From DASSUW01 sp036257565 (GTDB taxonomy: Bacteria > Actinomycetota > Thermoleophilia > Solirubrobacterales > Solirubrobacteraceae): a stretch of DNA of 64,000 nucleotides. The translations under genes and the position numbers were made by a program. Where the stretch lies: contig DATAFH010000069.1 in the NCBI GenBank assembly GCA_036257565.1, forward strand, positions 1 through 64,000, in the 5' to 3' direction. Shown here piece after piece: positions 39,790 through 47,840 of this stretch (its first letter is position 1; every line of letters starts with the position of its first letter). The notes beneath the pieces are model-generated. The model worked only from the letters and a program-made list of their open reading frames with translations, had not been told where the DNA came from and did no database searches.

Positions 39790-39862
39790 TGCCCCCGGCA
39801 GGAATCGAACCTGCGTCGCGCGGGTTAAAAGCCCGCCGCTCTAACCGCTGAGCTACGAGGGC
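39790..39862 (-). tRNA. tRNA-Lys (TTT)
   Basis: 73 nt. Acceptor GCCCTCG pairs with CGGGGGC (one G-U). D-arm TAGCTCAGCGGTTAGAGC, anticodon TTT in the stem CGGGC...ACCCG, and T-arm AGGTTCGATTCC are all present. Discriminator A. CCA is not encoded. A protein start codon follows 4 nt downstream. Confidence 0.95.
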
Positions 39863-39863
39863 C

Positions 39864-39891
39864 TAGACATGGTAAATAGCCGGGCTACGCT
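39864..39891 (+). promoter_or_regulatory. Promoter of the TetR-family gene
   Basis: TAGACA (39864-39869), 16 nt, TACGCT (39886-39891), then 6 nt to the GTG start. Both boxes are close to sigma-70-type consensus, and the short gap means a leaderless message. It is the best paired promoter I see in the window. Confidence 0.6.
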
Positions 39892-39897
39892 GGGCTC

Positions 39898-40518
39898 GTG
39901 GAGCCGGGGGACGAGGGTCGTGAACGCGCGCGGCGTCGCCGGCGGGCGCCTGAGGTTGCCGAAGCCGAGATCGTCGCTGCTGCGGCGGCGTTTCTGCGCG
40001 AACGTCCCTTCCGCGAGCTGACCGTCGACGAGGTGATGCGCCGCACCGACCTCTCGCGGCCCTCCTTCTACGTGTACTTCCGCGACCGGCACGAGCTCGT
40101 GCTGCGCGTGGTAGGCCACCTGGAGTCCGAGCTCTTCACGATGTCGGAGCGCTGGTTCCGCGGCTCGGGCGATGGGCGCGAGAGCGCGCGCGAGGCGCTC
40201 GACGGGATCGTCGAGGTCTTCGCCGAGCACGGCCCCGTCATGCGCGCGCTGGCTGACGCCGCCGCGGACGACATGCGCGTGGAGGAGGCCTACAGCGCGC
40301 TGGTGCACCGCTTCGTGGACGCCACGGCGCGGCACATCGAGAGAGAGATGGCGGCGGGCCGCGTGCTGCCGCTGAACGCGCGCGAGACCGCCAGCGCGCT
40401 GGTGTGGATGAACGAGCGCTACCTGATCGAGGCCCTGGGGCGCGCGCCGTACGCAGATCCGCAGGCGGCGGCCGACACGCTGCTGACGATCTGGACGCGC
40501 GTGCTGTACGGGTCCTAG
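39898..40518 (+). CDS. TetR-family transcriptional regulator
   Basis: 206 residues. The N-terminal helix-turn-helix is VAEAEIVAAAAAFLRERPFRELTVDEVMRRTDLSRPSFYVYFRDRHELVLRV, with the SFYVYFRDR recognition helix end typical of TetR. The C-terminal ligand domain is variable. The extra basic N-terminal arm (RERARRRRRAP) may contact the minor groove. Convergent with the DUF4267-like gene, with a 4-nt overlap. Ligand and targets unknown. Confidence 0.9.
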   Translation: MEPGDEGRERARRRRRAPEVAEAEIVAAAAAFLRERPFRELTVDEVMRRTDLSRPSFYVYFRDRHELVLRVVGHLESELFTMSERWFRGSGDGRESAREALDGIVEVFAEHGPVMRALADAAADDMRVEEAYSALVHRFVDATARHIEREMAAGRVLPLNARETASALVWMNERYLIEALGRAPYADPQAAADTLLTIWTRVLYGS

Positions 40519-40886
40519 TCGAGCCGGCTCGCCGACCACAGGCCGGCCAGCCCGCCGGCGGCCGCCACGGCGGCCACGCCCACGGCGGCGAGCCTGGGGA
40601 GCGAGGAGCGGTAGCGGAGCGTGGCCGCCAGGTCGGCGAAGTCGGCGACCGCACCGGCGAGCACCCAGTTGCGGGCGCCGGAGCCCTCGCGGAGCGCGAC
40701 CGCCGTGCCGGCGCCGACGGCGAGGTCGCGCGCACCGACGGCCACGGCGAGCAGGCGGGCGCCCGGGTCGGCGCCGCGGGGTCCGATCCAGGCGGTCGCG
40801 ACGCGACCCGGCAGGAGGATCACCGCCACCCCGATGGCGATGCGGCCGGTCGCGACAGCGGAGGCGATGGTGCGGGCGTCGTCCAT
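40515..40886 (-). CDS. Small membrane protein, DUF4267-like
   Basis: 123 residues with about four hydrophobic segments. Phrases such as RIAIGVAVILLPGRVATAWIG, DPGARLLAVAVGARDLAVGAG and LAGAVADFADL fit DUF4267-type four-helix proteins. Function unknown. Convergent with the TetR gene, which it overlaps by 4 nt. The broken glycosyltransferase starts divergently 24 nt away. Confidence 0.65.
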   Translation of the reverse strand: MDDARTIASAVATGRIAIGVAVILLPGRVATAWIGPRGADPGARLLAVAVGARDLAVGAGTAVALREGSGARNWVLAGAVADFADLAATLRYRSSLPRLAAVGVAAVAAAGGLAGLWSASRLD

Positions 40887-40909
40887 TCCCCGACGTTACC
40901 CGTCGCCGC

Positions 40910-41432
40910 ATGATGGGGGGCGTGCGGCTGCTCTTCACGTTCGTCGGCGGGGGTGGGCACGCGGAGCCGCTCGTGCCGGTGGCGGCCGCGGCGGAGGCGC
41001 CCGGGCATGAGGTGGCGTTCACCGGGCGCCCGGCGGTGGTCGCCCGACTGGCGACTCGCGGCTTCAAGGTCTTCCCCGACGAGGGCGACCCGGTCGGACC
41101 GCCGGCGGAGGTCGTGCCGCTGGTTCGAGTTCGACCTCGAGCGCGAGAACCGGGTGCTGCGCGAGGGCTTCGCCTGCAGCCATGCCCGGCGGCGGGCGAA
41201 GGTCGTCCTCGAGCTCTGTGCGCAGTGGCGGACCGACGCGATCGTGTGCGACGAGGTGGACTTCGGCGCCATGATCGCCGACCCCTTAAGCGCGACGTCG
41301 GCCGAGATCGGCGCTGCCGTCTGGGCGGTACTCGAGGAGCCGTCGTACCGTGCGGCCGCCGAGCAGGTGCGCGCCGACGCGCTCGCGCTTCCCGACACGC
41401 GCCACGCGGTGACGCTGCTCGAGCGCTCGTCA
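40910..41432 (+). pseudogene. Broken glycosyltransferase (MGT/UGT-like) gene
   Basis: The start reads VRLLFTFVGGGGHAEPLVPVA, then AFTGRPAVVARLATRGFKVF, a GT1-type N terminus. Near 41120 the reading frame shifts; the next frame gives FEFDLERENRVLREGFACS and DAIVCDEVDFGAMIA. After about 150 residues the sequence jumps to a C-terminal end (AEIGAAVWAVLEEPSYRAAAEQVR, DTRHAVTLLERSS). The UDP-sugar binding middle of about 200 residues is missing. One frameshift plus a large deletion mean it is dead. Confidence 0.75.
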
Positions 41433-42998
41433 GTGGCGGAAGTGGCGGCGGTGCGTGAAGACCATCGAGATCCGGGCGGCGTCGGCAGCCTCGACCACCT
41501 CGTGGTCGCGCACCGAGCCGCCGGGCTGGATGACGGCCGTCACGCCGGCGTCGACGGCCAGCTGCGGGCCGTCGGAGAACGGGAAGAACGCGTCGGACGC
41601 GAGCGCGCCGCCCGTCAGGTCGGCGCCGGTGGCCTGGGCCTTCTCGATCGCGAGCCGCACTGAGTCGACGCGGCTCATCTGGCCGGCGCCGATGCCGACC
41701 GACGCGAGGTCGCGCGAGAGCACGATCGCGTTCGAGCGCACGTGCTTGCACACCTTCCAGGCGAACAGCATCTCGCCCCACTCGCGCTCGGACGGCTTGC
41801 GCTCGCTCACGACCTCCATCTCGGAGCGATCCTCGAGGTCGAGGTCGCGGTCCTGGACAAGCAGCCCGCCCATCACGCGCTTGAGATCCCACTCGGAGAT
41901 GTTCAGGCGGCGGCGCTCCTCGTCGTCGAGGATGCGCAGGTTCGGCTTGGTGCAGAGCGCCACGACGGCCTCGTCGGCGAAGCCCGGCGCGAGCACGACC
42001 TCGACGAACTGGCCGAGCAGCGCCTCGGCGAGCTCCTCGTCAACCGGGCGGTTGAAGCAGATGACGCCCCCGAAGGCCGACTGCGGGTCGCAGGCGAAAG
42101 CACGCCGGTAGGCCTCGAGCGCCGAGCCGCCGACCGCGACCCCACACGGGTTGTTGTGCTTGATGATCACGCACGCGGGGACCTCGAACTCCTGCACGAG
42201 CAGGCGCCCCGAGTTGATGTCGAGCACGTTGTTGAACGACAGCTCCTTGCCCCCGCGCTGGCGGACCTGCGAGAGGACGTGCATGCGGGTGCCGACCTGC
42301 GAGTAGTAGGCCGCGCGCTGGTGCGGGTTCTCGCCGTACGAGAGGTCGGTGACCTTCTCGTAGGCCGACATCATCAGCTCCGGGAACTCGCCCTGCTTCT
42401 CCGCGAACCAGCGGGAGATCGCCGTGTCGTAGCGGGCGGTGTAGGCAAACGCCTCGGCCGCGAGGTTCTCCCGCGTGGACAGCGAGAGCCGGTTGTCGAA
42501 CTCCCGCAGCTCCTGGAGGACGGCGTCGTAGGACTCGGGCTTGACCACCACGCCGGAGAAGGCGAAGTTCTTGGCCGCCGCGCGGATCATGGTCGGGCCG
42601 CCGATGTCGATGTGCTCGAGCACCTCGTGCTCGGTGACGCCGCGCCGCCCCGCCCACGCCTCGAACGGATAGAGGTTCACGCACACGAGATCGACGAACT
42701 CGACCTCGTGCTCCTCGGCGGCCGCCATGTGCGCCGGGTCGTCGCGCAGCGCGAGCACGCCGGCGTAGAGCTTCGGATGCAGCGTCTTGACCCGGCCGCC
42801 CATGATCTCCGGGAAGCCCGTGAAGGACTCGATGTTGCGGACCTCGAGGCCGGCCTCGCGGAGCGCGGCCGCCGTGCCGCCGGTCGAGACGAGCTCGACG
42901 CCGAGAGCCGCGAGCCCGCGCGCGAACTCCACGACGCCGGTCTTGTCCGACACCGACAGCAGCGCCCGCCGGACCCTCACCTCCCCGGGCTGCGTCAT
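41430..42998 (-). CDS. purH: Bifunctional AICAR formyltransferase/IMP cyclohydrolase
   Basis: 522 residues from ATG 42998 (SD GAGGTGG, 6 nt). The N-terminal MGS-like IMP cyclohydrolase domain has RRALLSVSDKTGVVEFARGL, FPEIMGGRVKTLHPK and HIDIGGPTMIRAAAKN. The AICAR formyltransferase domain has SYGENPHQRAAYY and the IKHNNPCGVA motif. Together they carry out the last two steps to IMP. ATG 43046, which overlaps the purN stop as ATGA, is an alternative start adding 16 residues. Confidence 0.96.
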   Translation of the reverse strand: MTQPGEVRVRRALLSVSDKTGVVEFARGLAALGVELVSTGGTAAALREAGLEVRNIESFTGFPEIMGGRVKTLHPKLYAGVLALRDDPAHMAAAEEHEVEFVDLVCVNLYPFEAWAGRRGVTEHEVLEHIDIGGPTMIRAAAKNFAFSGVVVKPESYDAVLQELREFDNRLSLSTRENLAAEAFAYTARYDTAISRWFAEKQGEFPELMMSAYEKVTDLSYGENPHQRAAYYSQVGTRMHVLSQVRQRGGKELSFNNVLDINSGRLLVQEFEVPACVIIKHNNPCGVAVGGSALEAYRRAFACDPQSAFGGVICFNRPVDEELAEALLGQFVEVVLAPGFADEAVVALCTKPNLRILDDEERRRLNISEWDLKRVMGGLLVQDRDLDLEDRSEMEVVSERKPSEREWGEMLFAWKVCKHVRSNAIVLSRDLASVGIGAGQMSRVDSVRLAIEKAQATGADLTGGALASDAFFPFSDGPQLAVDAGVTAVIQPGGSVRDHEVVEAADAARISMVFTHRRHFRH

Positions 42999-43042
42999 GG
43001 CCCACCTCGCATCGGGCGGGGACGATACCTGCGGCGCGTTCG

Positions 43043-43651
43043 TCATCGCCTGACCGTCACCCGGCGCGGACGCTGGGGGTCGAAGCGCACGGCTCCACGG
43101 GCGATCTGGCTGACCGCGTCGCACAGCAGCTCGTGCTCGAGCGGGCGGAGGGCGTCGTGCACCTCGTCGGCGCTCGTGGCGTCGGGGAGCTCGATCGCCC
43201 GCTGGGCGATGACCGGGCCCGTGTCCACCCCGTCGTCTACGAAGTGCACGGTGACGCCGAAGACCTTCACGCCGTATTCGAGCGCCTGCTCGATCGCGCG
43301 GACGCCGGGAAAGGCGGGGAGCAGTGCCGGGTGCACATTGATCACTCGCTGCGGGAAGCGGGCGAGGAAGTCCGGGCTGAGCAGCGCCATGTAGCCCGCG
43401 AGGACGACCAGCTCGACGCCCTGCGTCGTGAGGAACGCGGCCATGGCGGCGTCGCGGGCGGGGCGATCGGCGTACTCGGCGACGGCGAACACGCCGGTCG
43501 GGATCCCGGCGGCCGCCGCGCGGGCCAGCGCCTGCGCGCTCGGCTTGTCCGAGCCCACGGCCACGACCTCGATGCCCTCGCGGCCGTGCACCCGGTCGAG
43601 GATCGCCTGCAGGTTGGTCCCGGCGCCCGAGGCGAGCACGCCGACCCTCAC
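43043..43651 (-). CDS. purN: Phosphoribosylglycinamide formyltransferase
   Basis: 202 residues. GVLASGAGTNLQAILD binds GAR, VVLAGYMALLSPDFL and INVHPALLPAFPG carry the active-site Asn/His, and VTVHFVDDGVDTGPVI is the folate loop with the catalytic Asp. It formylates GAR with 10-formyl-THF in step 3 of purine synthesis. GGAGGTGGC precedes the GTG start. Overlaps purH by an ATGA if the upstream purH start is used. Confidence 0.95.
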   Translation of the reverse strand: MRVGVLASGAGTNLQAILDRVHGREGIEVVAVGSDKPSAQALARAAAAGIPTGVFAVAEYADRPARDAAMAAFLTTQGVELVVLAGYMALLSPDFLARFPQRVINVHPALLPAFPGVRAIEQALEYGVKVFGVTVHFVDDGVDTGPVIAQRAIELPDATSADEVHDALRPLEHELLCDAVSQIARGAVRFDPQRPRRVTVRR

Positions 43652-43690
43652 GCCACCTCCACGTCCGTCACGCGCGATCCATGTCCGGCG

Positions 43691-45643
43691 TCACGCCACC
43701 TCGAGCTTGGGGAACCGGCCGCCGGTCGAGCGCAGCGTCCCGGCCGCGAGCAGCGCGTCGACGCGCTCGAGAACGGTGGACGTGTGCAGGTGCGACCACG
43801 CGCCGTAGTGCGGCAGGCCGTCGTAGGAGTACTTGACCACGACCCGCGAGCGGCCCCCGCGGAGGATCTCCACGGCCCGAGTGCGGCCGACCTCGGGTTG
43901 GGCGGAGGCGACCACGTCGAGGATCGCCTCGTCGAGCTCGCCCACCTCGCCGTGGGCGGCTGGGCGGTGGGCGAGCTGGGCCGGCCTTGGCCCGGAGGCG
44001 CGGCGCTGCGGGGGCGGCGGCGCGGGGATCAGCTCGGGGGCACAGACGTCACAGCAGAGGCCGTCGGGGGCGGGCCTCGAGCGGTCGCCGAAGTGCCGCA
44101 GGATCCCCTCGCGGCGGCATGCCGACCCCTCCACCCACGCCCACACCGACCGGTACTGCCGCCAGCGAACGCGCGTCCCCTCCTTCGCCGATGCCCGGCA
44201 GAGCACGAAGGCCCGTCCGTCCCACGTCCCGACGAGGCGGCCGGCGACGCGGTCGGGCGCGGAAGGCGACGGCTGGACGACGCCCGCCTGCGCGAGATGG
44301 CCCACGATCGCCCGCACGACCTCCTCGTCACCCGCGAGAGGAATGAGCTCGTCGACCGAGAGATCGAACCGGGGCGCCGCGCCGGCGGCGGAGGAGCCGT
44401 TCGCCCCGGGTGCCGGGGAGGCGCCAGCGGCGGAGTAGCCGTTCGCCGCAGCCGCCGAGGAGGCGCCAGCGGCTGAGGCGATGCGGCGCGCGACGGCTTT
44501 GAGGGCGTCGTCGCTGACGGTCGAGCGCTCGATGAAGAAGACATGGAGGCCCTTGTCCTTGCTCGCGGCGAAGAGGAAGCAGCGAGCGGGGTTGCCGTCG
44601 CGGCCGGCGCGGCCGGCCTCCTGGTAGTAGGCCTCGATCGAGCTCGGCACGCTCTCGTGGCAGACCGTGCGGACGTCGGCCTTGTCGACGCCCATGCCGA
44701 AGGCGTTGGTGGCGACGACGACGGGCGCCTCGCCGGCCATGAAGCGGCGCTGGGCTTCCGCGCGAGCGTCGCGGGGAAGGCCGGCGTGGTAGACGATGAC
44801 CTCGACACCGAGCTCGGGGCCCAGCCGCGTGGCGAGCCGCTCGCAGTCCGCGCGCGTGCCCGCGTAGACGATCCCCGGGAGCGCGCCGGGCTCGGCGAGC
44901 GCGGCCGCGATCCCACGGTGCGCGGCCTGCTTGCTCGGGCACGGCACGACGGTGAACGAGAGGTTCGGGCGGTCGAAGCCGGTGGCGACGCGCACCGGAT
45001 CGCGGAGCCCGAGCCGCCCCACGATGTCGGTCGCCACCTGGGGCGTGGCCGTGGCCGTCGAGGCCAGAATCGCCTCGGCGCCCAGCCAGCGCGCCGCGTC
45101 GGCGAGGCGAAAGTAGTCCGGCCGGAAGTCGTGCCCCCACTGGGAGACGCAATGCGCCTCGTCGACGACGAAGAGACCGATGCGCGCGCGGCGGATGCGC
45201 TCGAGGAAGCCGGGCGACGAGAAGCGCTCGGGAGCGACGTAGAGCAGCCGCAGCTCGCCGGCCGCGGCCCGCTCGACCACGCGGCGGTTGGTCGCCGAGT
45301 CCTGCTGTGCGTTGACGAGGCCGACGCGGCGCGGCGCCACCCGCTCGAGCGCCTGCACCTGGTCCTGCATCAGCGACACGAGCGGCGAGACGACCAGCGT
45401 GAGATCAGCCCGCATGAGCGCCGGCAGCTGGTAGCAGAGCGACTTGCCCGAGCCCGTGGGCATGACGACGAGGACGTCGCGACCGGCGACCGCCGCCTCG
45501 ACCGCCTCCCGCTGGCCCGGCCGGAAGCCGGGGAAGCCGAACAGCTCGCCCAGCGCGCCCTCCGGGTCGTGCGAGCGGGCCACCGGCTCAGGCGGAGGCG
45601 GGCCGAGCCCCGGGAGGGCAACGTTCTCGATCGCGAGTGACAT
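43691..45643 (-). CDS. recQ: RecQ-family ATP-dependent DNA helicase
   Basis: 650 residues. Helicase motifs in order: FPGFRPGQREAVEA (motif 0), MPTGSGKSLCYQLP (I), VSPLVSLMQDQV (Ia), VVDEAHCVSQWGHDFRPDY (II with aromatic loop), ASTATATP (III), VVATNAFGMGVDKADVR (V), YYQEAGRAGRDG (VI). A zinc region with CRREGILRHFGD and CCDVC follows. An Ala/Ser/Gly-rich linker with SAAGA repeats separates helicase core and zinc region. RecQ unwinds branched DNA in recombination and repair. TATGGT, 11 nt before ATG, is a possible -10 box. Confidence 0.93.
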   Translation of the reverse strand: MSLAIENVALPGLGPPPPEPVARSHDPEGALGELFGFPGFRPGQREAVEAAVAGRDVLVVMPTGSGKSLCYQLPALMRADLTLVVSPLVSLMQDQVQALERVAPRRVGLVNAQQDSATNRRVVERAAAGELRLLYVAPERFSSPGFLERIRRARIGLFVVDEAHCVSQWGHDFRPDYFRLADAARWLGAEAILASTATATPQVATDIVGRLGLRDPVRVATGFDRPNLSFTVVPCPSKQAAHRGIAAALAEPGALPGIVYAGTRADCERLATRLGPELGVEVIVYHAGLPRDARAEAQRRFMAGEAPVVVATNAFGMGVDKADVRTVCHESVPSSIEAYYQEAGRAGRDGNPARCFLFAASKDKGLHVFFIERSTVSDDALKAVARRIASAAGASSAAAANGYSAAGASPAPGANGSSAAGAAPRFDLSVDELIPLAGDEEVVRAIVGHLAQAGVVQPSPSAPDRVAGRLVGTWDGRAFVLCRASAKEGTRVRWRQYRSVWAWVEGSACRREGILRHFGDRSRPAPDGLCCDVCAPELIPAPPPPQRRASGPRPAQLAHRPAAHGEVGELDEAILDVVASAQPEVGRTRAVEILRGGRSRVVVKYSYDGLPHYGAWSHLHTSTVLERVDALLAAGTLRSTGGRFPKLEVA

Positions 45644-45660
45644 GCGGACGGGCGACCATA

Positions 45661-45884
45661 CCGCCGGGCTCGGAGGGCAAACCCGCGATTGCGCAGAGTT
45701 GTCGCAGAGTTGTGGCTGGTGTGTGGCGGTTGTGGAGGTGGGGCGAGCGGCGGCCGGGGCTCTGCGGCCGGCCGGGGGCGTCGTGCGAGGCGTGGAACCG
45801 TCAGCTGCGCTGGGAAGGGAGGTGGAGTGGCGAGCAGCGGTGAAGAGGTCCTAACCGGCCATGCCGGGGTCTGACCGGGGGCGC
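45661..45884. other. G-rich intergenic region upstream of recQ
   Basis: No supported gene. It contains a short direct repeat GCAGAGTTGT (about 45693-45702 and 45704-45714) and then a G/T-rich stretch. It leads into the palindrome array on the right. Confidence 0.3.
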
Positions 45885-46110
45885 GTGTCCCTTTACGTGC
45901 CGTAGCGGCACACAACGGGACAACCATCGGTCCGAAGATCGGGTGCGTGGCCACTTAGGTGCCATAGCGGCACAGAACCGGCCACGGGCCCTCGCGATCG
46001 GCAGGGCGCGTCCCCTTGTGTGCCGCGGGGGCGTACCCAAAGTGGCCAACGCCGACCGCGGGATCCGCGCGTGTCCGCTTATGCGCCCTAGGCGGTGCAT
46101 AAGTGGCCAA
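45885..46110. repeat. Array of four long degenerate palindromes, period about 62 nt
   Basis: Units begin at 45885, 45947, 46008 and 46071 (steps 62, 61, 63). Each is a nested palindrome of about 38-43 nt. Outer arms read GTGTCC or GTGGCC at one end and GGGACA or GGCCAC/GTGGCC at the other. Inner arms are GTGCC and GGCAC around a TAG-centred loop, sometimes with CTTA...TAAG between. In units 1 and 2 the outer arms differ but still pair (TGTCCC/GGGACA against GTGGCC/GGCCAC). Spacers of about 20-25 nt differ. A half-copy follows near 46132-46149. Function unknown. Confidence 0.7.
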
Positions 46111-46237
46111 CCGCTGCAAGAACATCGCGATTGGCCACCTTCTGCACACAGGCTCGCCCCTCACCCTCCATACCCAGCGCAGTTGCCGTTGACCAACAAC
46201 CCGCACCCCACCCCGGCCGGCCGCAGAACCCCCGCCC

Positions 46238-46259
46238 GCGAGCGCCCCCCAGCGCTCGC
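46238..46259 (-). terminator. Hairpin after purF
   Basis: GCGAGCGC and GCGCTCGC, 8-bp arms with a 6-nt loop, lying 12 nt past the purF stop in its direction of transcription. There is no T-tract, so it would be an I-shaped terminator at most. Confidence 0.4.
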
Positions 46260-46271
46260 CGAAAGAGGCCG

Positions 46272-47702
46272 CTACGCGCGCACGAGCGGCAGCTCGAACG
46301 CGTCCTTACGCTGCCCGGCGCCAGAGCGCTCGAGTGGGTACTCGCCCGAGAAGCAGGCGTCGCAGTGGGTCGACCGCGAGCCCTCGATTGCCTCGTAGAC
46401 CCCCTCCAAAGAGAGATAGGCCAGCGAGTCGGCGCCAAGCTCGGCGGCCACCTGGGCCTCGGACCGCCCGTGGGCGATCATCTCCTCGCGGGTCGACATG
46501 TCGATCCCGTAGTGGCAGGGATGGCGGATGGGCGGCGCCGAGATCCGCATGTGGACCTCCGACGCCCCCGCGTCGCGCAGCATCTGCGCGATCTGGCGGG
46601 TCGTGTTGCCGCGCACGATCGAGTCGTCGACGACCACCAGCCGCCGGCCCGACACCACGTCCGGCAGCGGGTTGAACTTCATCCGCAGCCCGTGGCGGCG
46701 CAGCTCCTGCCCCGGCTGGATGAACGTCCGCGCCACGTAGCGGTTCTTGACGAAGCCGTCGTCCTGAGGCAGCCCCGACGCCCGCGCGAACCCTCGCGCC
46801 GCCGGGTTCCCGGAGTCCGGCACCGGGATCACCAGATCGGCGTCGACCGGCGCCTCGCGCGCGAGGATCTCCCCCATCCGGCCCCGCGCCACCTGGAGCA
46901 CCTGGCCCCCCAGCCGGGAGTCCGGCCGCGCGAAGTAGATGTGCTCGAACACGCACAGCGCCGTGCGCTCGCCCACCCGGCCCATCCGCGACTGCACCCC
47001 GTCGACCGTCAGCGACACGATCTCGCCCGGCTGCACATCGCGCAGGAACTGAGCGCCGATGATGTCGAAGGCGCACGACTCGGACGCCACGCAGTACCGA
47101 TCGCCGAGCATCCCCAGCGACAGCGGCCGGAGGCCCGCCGGGTCCCGGAACGCCACCACGCGGTCCTTCGTCATGACCACCGTCGAGTACGCGCCCTCCA
47201 CCCGTCCCATGACGTCGACCAGCGCCTCCTCCAAAGACGGAGCCGAATGGGTCGACAGCAGCGCCGCGATGACCTCGGAGTCCGATGTCGACCGGAACGA
47301 CACGCCACGCGACCGCAGCTCCCCATGCAGCTCGACCGCGTTCACCAGGTTCCCGTTGTGCGCCAGCGCGAGCTCCCGGTGGTCCGCCCGCCACACCGGC
47401 TGCGAGTTCTCCCACGAGCTCGCGCCGGTGGTCGAGTAGCGCACGTGGCCGACCGCCATGTCGCCCTGCAGGGCCCTCAGGCGCTGCTCGTCGAACACCT
47501 GGTTGACGAGCCCCTGGTCGCGCATCGCCATGATGTGGCCGCGCTGCGCGGTCGCGATCCCCGCCGACTCCTGGCCGCGGTGCTGCAGCGCATACAGAGC
47601 GAAGTAGGTGAGTCGGGAGACCTCGCGCCCGGGCGCGCAGATCCCGAAGACGCCGCACTCGTCGCGCGGTCCGTCACGGAGGTCGGAGAGGGGTGAGGAC
47701 AC
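46272..47702 (-). CDS. purF: Amidophosphoribosyltransferase
   Basis: 476 residues from GTG 47702. A short propeptide (MSSPLSDLRDGPRDE) precedes Cys16 in ECGVFGIC, the N-terminal nucleophile released by self-cleavage. The Ntn glutaminase domain has HVRYSTTGASSWENSQP. The PRPP-binding loop is VVVDDSIVRGNTTRQIA. It transfers glutamine nitrogen to PRPP in the committed step of purine synthesis. The -10 box TAGTCT lies 20 nt before the start. Cys-rich end (HCDACFSGEYP) follows the family. Confidence 0.95.
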   Translation of the reverse strand: MSSPLSDLRDGPRDECGVFGICAPGREVSRLTYFALYALQHRGQESAGIATAQRGHIMAMRDQGLVNQVFDEQRLRALQGDMAVGHVRYSTTGASSWENSQPVWRADHRELALAHNGNLVNAVELHGELRSRGVSFRSTSDSEVIAALLSTHSAPSLEEALVDVMGRVEGAYSTVVMTKDRVVAFRDPAGLRPLSLGMLGDRYCVASESCAFDIIGAQFLRDVQPGEIVSLTVDGVQSRMGRVGERTALCVFEHIYFARPDSRLGGQVLQVARGRMGEILAREAPVDADLVIPVPDSGNPAARGFARASGLPQDDGFVKNRYVARTFIQPGQELRRHGLRMKFNPLPDVVSGRRLVVVDDSIVRGNTTRQIAQMLRDAGASEVHMRISAPPIRHPCHYGIDMSTREEMIAHGRSEAQVAAELGADSLAYLSLEGVYEAIEGSRSTHCDACFSGEYPLERSGAGQRKDAFELPLVRA

Positions 47703-47803
47703 GAAAGGACGACCCGGGCGCCAGACTAGCAACGGCCCCGGCGCATGCCGGAGGGGCGCAGACGCGCTGCCCGCCTTCGCCTGACGGGCACGCACGGCGC
47801 GGG

Positions 47804-47834
47804 TAGTCTCCGAGGCCAAGCGGCTCCAGGAGAG
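47804..47834 (+). promoter_or_regulatory. Promoter -10 box and ribosome site of the aminotransferase gene
   Basis: TAGTCT at 47804-47809 is followed 18 nt later by AGGAGAG (47828-47834), 6 nt before ATG 47841. The same TAGTCT appears as the -10 box of divergent purF at 47728-47723. Confidence 0.45.
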
Positions 47835-47840
47835 AGATAC

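Noticed and set aside
45801..46206. Antisense open frames of about 80-100 codons across the palindrome array
   Set aside because: They follow the palindromes and lack ribosome sites and protein-like composition; the DNA repeat explains them.
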